A stretch of 54,494 bases of DNA from Euzebya sp. (GTDB lineage Bacteria; Actinomycetota; Nitriliruptoria; Euzebyales; Euzebyaceae). Positions 50,866 through 54,494 of the stretch are shown in pieces (position 1 is the first letter of the stretch; each line of letters opens with the position of its first letter). The notes under the pieces are model-generated. The model saw only the letters and a program-made list of their open reading frames with translations, made no database searches and was not told the DNA's origin. A program made the position numbers and the translations under genes. The DNA lies in assembly GCF_964222135.1 (NCBI RefSeq), contig NZ_CAXQBR010000049.1:1-54494 (forward strand). The letters run 5' to 3'.

Positions 50866-52536
50866 CTAGTCCAGGGTGGGTGGGTCAACCCCATTCTCCT
50901 CGGACCACGCCAAAACCTGTTCGTGAAGCGTGTCCACTACAGCCTGCAGTGAACCAGCTTGACTATGTTGCGCCCCCGCCAACGCGGGCCGGTGCATGGG
51001 CAGCCAACCCTTCTGTGGCGCGAATTGGTCGAATAGGAGATCGGTAAACGGACTGCCGACCTTCGGATTCACACGAGAACGGGCGTTGAACTCTTCCTCG
51101 GCGAGGGCAAGTACTCGCAGGCGCTTCTCTTCGTTCTCACGTACCGCGGGATGCACGTAAACGGTGAGGCGCCACAGCCCTTGGTGAGCCTCGTTAAGGG
51201 AACGGATCCTCCGTGAATGCAGGTCGTCCCACTCGGAGAGTTTAAGAATGCTCTGCCCGCCATTAATCAACACGCGAACGTCCGCGTCCTTATGCATCAT
51301 CTTGGGCCGAGGCAGATGAATGAGGACCTGCCCTGGGTCGGCCCCGGCTAGGGCGGCGATGCGGTCCTCTAGTTCTCGCCGGGTTTGCGGCCGGGCTCCG
51401 TATCGGGCATAGAGGTCAGCGGCATCCGCAGGCAGGTCGTCTTTCACCGCTAGGAATGCGACCTTGTATAGGCGTCGTTCACGCAGTGCACTTCCGAGCT
51501 CTCGGCAGAGCGCTCGGTCGGCCGCGGACGGGGCGATGTCGATGCCGTAGGCAGCGGCCAAGTCGGGATTGGCCAAAATCTGCAGAAGGACGTCGTCGGT
51601 TAGGTCAAGAAACGCATCGTCCTGGGACTGGGGGTCATCCTCGCCCATTGCCAGTCCCAGAGCTTGAACGGCGCGACCGATCATTACGGACGCAGCGTTC
51701 TTGGCATGGTGGAAGTAGACGCGTTCCGCAAGAGTGTAACGATGCGTGAGTAGCGCGACAATCTCGGACTCTACGTCGGGCCTTGGCATACCCGCCTTGT
51801 CGATGTTGACGGCAAGGCGGCGACGGTTGAGTTCGACCGGCGTCTCTGGACCCGTGAGAGTAAGGTAATCAAGGAACCGGCGGTTAATCGTGACCGGCAT
51901 CCCGCACGCCGCCAAGTCACGGGGCACGTAGTCGAGTAGGTCGGCACAGAGGGTATTCCCGACGATATCCCCAACGTACGGATACTTGAGCGCGGCTATC
52001 TCCTCGTCCGTCTTGGCTTCGAGGGTCTTGACCAAGACTTCGAATTCGTCTTGGCCGATGGTGCTTCGTAGCAGGTCACCGATGTGGCTTTCAACTAGGA
52101 GAGCTTGCATCCTGCTGGGGTTCTTGTCATGACGCTGGAGTAGCGAGAACTCGTCCTCCAGTGTGTGACCGTAGGGCACGTGGGGGAGATCGTGGAGAAG
52201 ACACGCCAGTCGTGCAACCCGTCGCGCGCTGGCTTCAACTTCACCAGGTGTCGTGCGATTCCGGGCGACCGCCTGGAGCATCTCCTCGGCACGCTGCAGT
52301 GTGCCGAGCGAATGCTCGAAGCGGGTGTGCAGGGCGCCGCGGTAGACGTAGTTCGTCGTGCCCAGTTGCTTGATGCCGGCCAGTCGCTGGAACTGGGGTG
52401 AATCAACGATGGTGACTTCGGGGCCGTACAGCCTGACGGTGTCGTCCGGCGGCAGCGTGTACGTCTTGACGCGCTCCCGGACCTCCGAGTCTATCGACAG
52501 GTCGCTATAGGGATTGACCGGCAACAACTTGGACAT
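50866..52536 (-). CDS. SAMHD1/COG1078-like HD-domain phosphohydrolase
   Basis: A 556-residue HD protein. FQRLAGIKQLGTTNYVYRGA and HTRFEHSLGTL match the dNTPase/SAMHD1 family. Metal ligands are all present: H75 (FEHS), H115 and D116 (LLHDLPHVPYGH) and D202 (LLDYVPRD); R72 corresponds to SAMHD1 R164. Such enzymes hydrolyse dNTPs (or related nucleotides), and some limit viruses. The C-terminal third (about 400-556) is unlike dGTPases and may bind a ligand or partner. The ATG has a good GGGAGG before it and lies inside the end of the upstream Zn-peptidase gene (32-base overlap), so the two form an operon. Confidence 0.88.
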   Translation of the reverse strand: MSKLLPVNPYSDLSIDSEVRERVKTYTLPPDDTVRLYGPEVTIVDSPQFQRLAGIKQLGTTNYVYRGALHTRFEHSLGTLQRAEEMLQAVARNRTTPGEVEASARRVARLACLLHDLPHVPYGHTLEDEFSLLQRHDKNPSRMQALLVESHIGDLLRSTIGQDEFEVLVKTLEAKTDEEIAALKYPYVGDIVGNTLCADLLDYVPRDLAACGMPVTINRRFLDYLTLTGPETPVELNRRRLAVNIDKAGMPRPDVESEIVALLTHRYTLAERVYFHHAKNAASVMIGRAVQALGLAMGEDDPQSQDDAFLDLTDDVLLQILANPDLAAAYGIDIAPSAADRALCRELGSALRERRLYKVAFLAVKDDLPADAADLYARYGARPQTRRELEDRIAALAGADPGQVLIHLPRPKMMHKDADVRVLINGGQSILKLSEWDDLHSRRIRSLNEAHQGLWRLTVYVHPAVRENEEKRLRVLALAEEEFNARSRVNPKVGSPFTDLLFDQFAPQKGWLPMHRPALAGAQHSQAGSLQAVVDTLHEQVLAWSEENGVDPPTLD

Positions 52537-53143
52537 GTGAACCCTCCCGGCGAACGCGTGCCCTCACTGTAAAGCACTCACAACCCGCTAGGTGGGGCCG
52601 ATGGCCGCACGTTCGGCAAATGACGGTGGGACCGACCTGCGTCAGTGCGGGGCCAAGTCCGAGACGGGCTGTCTGCGCAGCCACGGTGAGGGCCGGCGCC
52701 GCACGAGCGCCCGAGAGATCGGCCAGGAGTTGCGCCGGAAGCAGCAACTCGTGGCCGAACCAGTCGGCGAGCCACTCCTCCGCCAACGAGCTAGCCCAGG
52801 GCCACCGCCCACGCGACAGCAAGACGTGGGCCAACTCGTGTGCGAATGCGAAGAGCTGCAGGTCGCCGGGCAGCCCTTGGTTGATGACGATGCGCCCCTT
52901 CCCCAAGTGGAGGCCCCACAAGTGCGAGGCCATCCCCCGATGCTTCACGGAGACCTCCCAAGCCTCAGCCAGGGCCGGTAGCGACAAGCTGGCGGCCGCA
53001 GCGCGTACTTCAGCTGCAGCCTCGGCCAAGGTGGGGGCGAGGGGACCTAGAGCATCTGCGGTTTTAAAGCCGCACTCGGATGCTATGCTGGGTCGTGAGC
53101 TGGTCGAAAACACCTGTCTGTAGTTTACTTCGATGGACTTCAC
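52505..53143 (-). CDS. ImmA/IrrE-family metallopeptidase
   Basis: A 212-residue protein if it starts at ATG 53143; the motif HELAH at 102-106 with AEEWLADWFGHELLLP (third ligand Glu near 122) is the ImmA/IrrE (COG2856) zinc peptidase. RIVINQGLP and LQLFAFAHELAHVLL are typical. These enzymes cut XRE-type repressors or act as toxins in XRE-COG2856 pairs. Unusual: a Cys-rich tail with C176, C179, C188 and C190 (CRTCGHRP…CECF). The N-terminal 35 residues look poorly conserved and the probable promoter region lies over them, so a later start is possible. Confidence 0.85.
   Translation of the reverse strand: MKSIEVNYRQVFSTSSRPSIASECGFKTADALGPLAPTLAEAAAEVRAAAASLSLPALAEAWEVSVKHRGMASHLWGLHLGKGRIVINQGLPGDLQLFAFAHELAHVLLSRGRWPWASSLAEEWLADWFGHELLLPAQLLADLSGARAAPALTVAAQTARLGLGPALTQVGPTVICRTCGHRPHLAGCECFTVRARVRREGSHVQVVAGQSL
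53058..53096 (+). promoter_or_regulatory. Possible operator and -10 of the divergent HTH/ImmA gap
   Basis: GCGGTTTTAAAGCCGC (53058-53073) is a nearly perfect inverted repeat (one mismatched pair); TATGCT (53091-53096) preceded by TG is an extended -10 pointing to the HTH gene. The HTH protein could bind the repeat. Confidence 0.35.
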
Positions 53144-53164
53144 GCCTCAAGTTCTGGAGGCAGC

Positions 53165-53458
53165 GTGCGGCCTAGAAACCGCATACCGGACGGCGTGCCG
53201 CATCTCGGGTCGAGACTTCGGGCCCTGCGGCAAGCGGCCGCGCTATCAGGCCGTGAGGCGGCCCGCGTCTGCGGTCTCGACGAGAAGACCTTCAGGCGTC
53301 TTGAGAGTTCGCCGACGCCGAATCCGCAGCTAGCCACGCTCGTGGCTATGCAACGGGCATACGGAGTGGGATCGATCGACGAACTACTCGGGCGTTCTGC
53401 GGTCGAGCGCCTGGGTGAGGAGTGGGGCAAGGGCGAAACCGGTTCCGACGCGGCGTGA
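53165..53458 (+). CDS. XRE-family helix-turn-helix protein
   Basis: A 97-residue DNA-binding protein with one HTH_XRE domain (about 14-72: LGSRLRALRQAAALSGREAA, LDEKTFRRLES, PQLATLVAMQRAYG). It starts at GTG with GGAGG upstream. It is divergent from the Zn peptidase, so it is the likely repressor of that operon and the likely substrate or antitoxin partner of the peptidase. The cap-like PTPNP between helices 3 and 4 is usual. Confidence 0.85.
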   Translation: MRPRNRIPDGVPHLGSRLRALRQAAALSGREAARVCGLDEKTFRRLESSPTPNPQLATLVAMQRAYGVGSIDELLGRSAVERLGEEWGKGETGSDAA

Positions 53459-53478
53459 AGCGGCATGCACCAGATAAT

Positions 53479-53492
53479 CGAACATATGTTCG
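53479..53492. promoter_or_regulatory. LexA/SOS-box match in the island
   Basis: CGAACATATGTTCG matches CGAACRNRYGTTYG fully and is palindromic. It lies 21 bases after the HTH gene. The next gene on either strand is not evident, so its target may have been lost or lie in the same transcript unit. Confidence 0.55.
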
Positions 53493-53636
53493 TCCAAGTC
53501 AATGCACGGGCCGCGTGGAAGGCGCCAACGAACGCGGTCGCGGGCTGGCCCGCGAGGGTCGTTCAGGGAGCCGATCAGGGTTAGGCCATGATCTGTGCGA
53601 CGCTGGGGGTAGGGAGATGGAGCCCACGAGAGCTCG

Positions 53637-54370
53637 TCACCCCCCGATGTGTCGCCCGTCTTCAGGCCTGGCCGTGGGTGTCCTGCGCTCAGGTGTCGGG
53701 TGGAGCCTGGTGCGTCTAGCGGGTCGGGCCGGTGGGATGAAGAGCACCTCGGCGATGGCGGTGGCGGCGATCTCGTCATCGTCGGGCATGACGTGGGCGT
53801 ACACGGCCAGGGTCGTGCTGGCGTCGGAGTGGCCCAGGCGGTTGGCGACGACGTGGATCGGGACGCCTTGGGTGAGCATGAGCGTGGCAGCCGTGTGGCG
53901 CAGGCCGTGCACGCCGATCGGTGGGAGGCCTGCCCGGGCTGCGGTGCGGCGCAGCGTGTTCGTCAGCCGTTGGGGGTCAAGCGACGCGCCGGTCGGGTCG
54001 GTGAAGACCGGGCCGTCGGTGACGTCCATGCCGAGCTGGGCCTGTCGGGTGCGGTGTCGCGCCAGGACCTGGACGAGGTGACCGTCAAGCGTCAGGCGTC
54101 GCCGGGCGGCGTCGGTCTTGCCATCGGTCGTGACCCGCTGCCCGCGCACGACGGTGGTCATGGTTCGCACCTCGAGGGTTGCCGCGGTGAGGTCGACGTC
54201 GTGCCAGGCGAGGCCGACCAGCTCCCCACGTCGCAGTCCGGTCGTGAGGGCCACGGTCCACATGACTTCCAGCGGATCTCATCCAGCGTCGATGTCGTGC
54301 CGGTCGCGGTCGAGGGATCGGTCAGGGTCGGCTGGTCGCCAGCCGGAGCGTCATGGACTATCTTCAACAT
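53637..54370 (-). pseudogene. Truncated, frameshifted tyrosine integrase, copy 2
   Basis: From ATG 54370 (GGAGGAG upstream) a frame reads MLKIVHDAP … TSTLDEIRW and then leaves the integrase frame; from ATG 54263 the second frame gives WTVALTTGLRRGELVGLAW (box I Arg), VHGLRHTAATLML (box II, H-x-x-R), LGHSDASTTLAVYAHV (box II H and the nucleophile Tyr in VYAHV). The catalytic C-terminus is therefore nearly complete, while the N-terminal arm-binding domain is missing and a shift or deletion lies around 54265-54290. It could also be a sequence error at that point. Similar to copy 1 at 50.4-50.7 kb. Confidence 0.75.
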
Positions 54371-54494
54371 CAGGCGTACTCCTCCCACCGGGCTGCAACC
54401 CGGCGATCTACTTCAGGACTTCGGGAGGGTACGCCGCCCTCGTTTTCAGACCTCCGATCCACAACATCTGGGTATAGCTCAGCAGGCCATCGAG

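Larger units (their letters stand above)
50168..54494. mobile_element. Integrated island at tRNA-Leu (right end outside window)
   Basis: From the 3' end of tRNA-Leu onward the gene content and base use change: 50.9-53.5 kb has more A/T at third positions than the rest. It contains integrase remnants at both ends, direct repeats near the tRNA and three accessory genes. A copy of the tRNA 3' end marking the other boundary is not seen in the window. Gaps 50168-50430, 50691-50865 and 53459-53636 hold no gene that I can support. Confidence 0.75.

Noticed and set aside
53384-53779. 131-codon minus-strand ORF after the HTH gene
   Set aside because: Composition is Pro/Arg/Ser-rich with no motif, it overlaps the HTH gene and lacks a ribosome site.
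54452-54494. GGGTATAGCTCAGC… as the 5' part of a tRNA at the window edge
   Set aside because: Only a D-arm-like stretch is seen; an acceptor would have to begin with C and the rest lies outside the window.

Overview
This is a high-GC, origin-proximal actinobacterial chromosome segment. Around a dnaA/dnaN origin it carries the classic actinobacterial order murJ–kinase–sigma–anti-sigma–trxB–trxA … ddl–parB–parA–rsmG–jag–yidC–yidD–rnpA–rpmH | dnaA–dnaN–recF–DUF721–gyrB–gyrA–DUF3566–tRNA-Ile–tRNA-Ala–crgA–sortase … trpG/pabA | pknB–pbpA–rodA–pstP–fhaB–fhaA … tRNA-Leu. This matches the Mycobacterium origin neighbourhood, but pknA is absent, a secreted acylase carries cell-wall-binding (CWB2) repeats, and a class E sortase sits beside crgA. 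That mix suggests a deep-branching actinomycete, possibly Nitriliruptoria/Euzebya-like; this placement is inference and weak.

Layout. 1-5.4 kb: end of murJ, a Ser/Thr kinase with a carbohydrate-binding-like exodomain, an ECF sigma/anti-sigma pair, and the thioredoxin system, with matching GGAAT-N18-GTT promoters before trxB and trxA. 5.5-8.6 kb: a GNAT acetyltransferase with an SOS-like box and a small leaderless membrane ORF, then an aminotransferase–ddl pair. 8.7-14.0 kb (minus strand): chromosome segregation (ParB, ParA), rRNA methylation, the membrane insertase pair YidC/YidD with KhpB/Jag, RNase P protein and L34. 14.0-24.1 kb: dnaA, oriC (boxes both before dnaA and between dnaA and dnaN), replication, repair and gyrase genes. 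Three parS sites lie within 8 kb of each other around the origin.

24-35.5 kb: tRNA-Ile followed by a chain of hairpins; a bifunctional GNAT/NDP-forming acyl-CoA ligase; the 37-residue DLW-39 protein; tRNA-Ala; a zinc-ribbon membrane protein; a cluster of DnaA-box-like sites; crgA; a sortase linked by 4-base overlaps to two tiny ORFs; a GH18-type hydrolase; a very large AMP-binding-fold protein whose catalytic loops look lost; a TetR regulator and a glutamine amidotransferase. 35.5-42.9 kb (minus): the cell-wall growth and phosphosignalling operon fhaA-fhaB-pstP-rodA-pbpA-pknB, tightly overlapped. 43-50 kb: a repeated-domain protein of unknown role, the penicillin acylase–CWB2 fusion, DUF1697, a flavodoxin operon, and a repeat-bearing lipoprotein.

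50.1-54.5 kb: tRNA-Leu(CAG) followed by a lower-GC integrated island. It has direct repeats near the tRNA, two decayed copies of the same tyrosine integrase C-terminus flanking the cargo, and a compact module: an XRE-type HTH gene divergent from an ImmA/IrrE-type Zn peptidase that overlaps a SAMHD1-like HD phosphohydrolase. A perfect SOS-box match follows the HTH gene. This module is the best candidate for an undescribed defence or stress-response system in the window.
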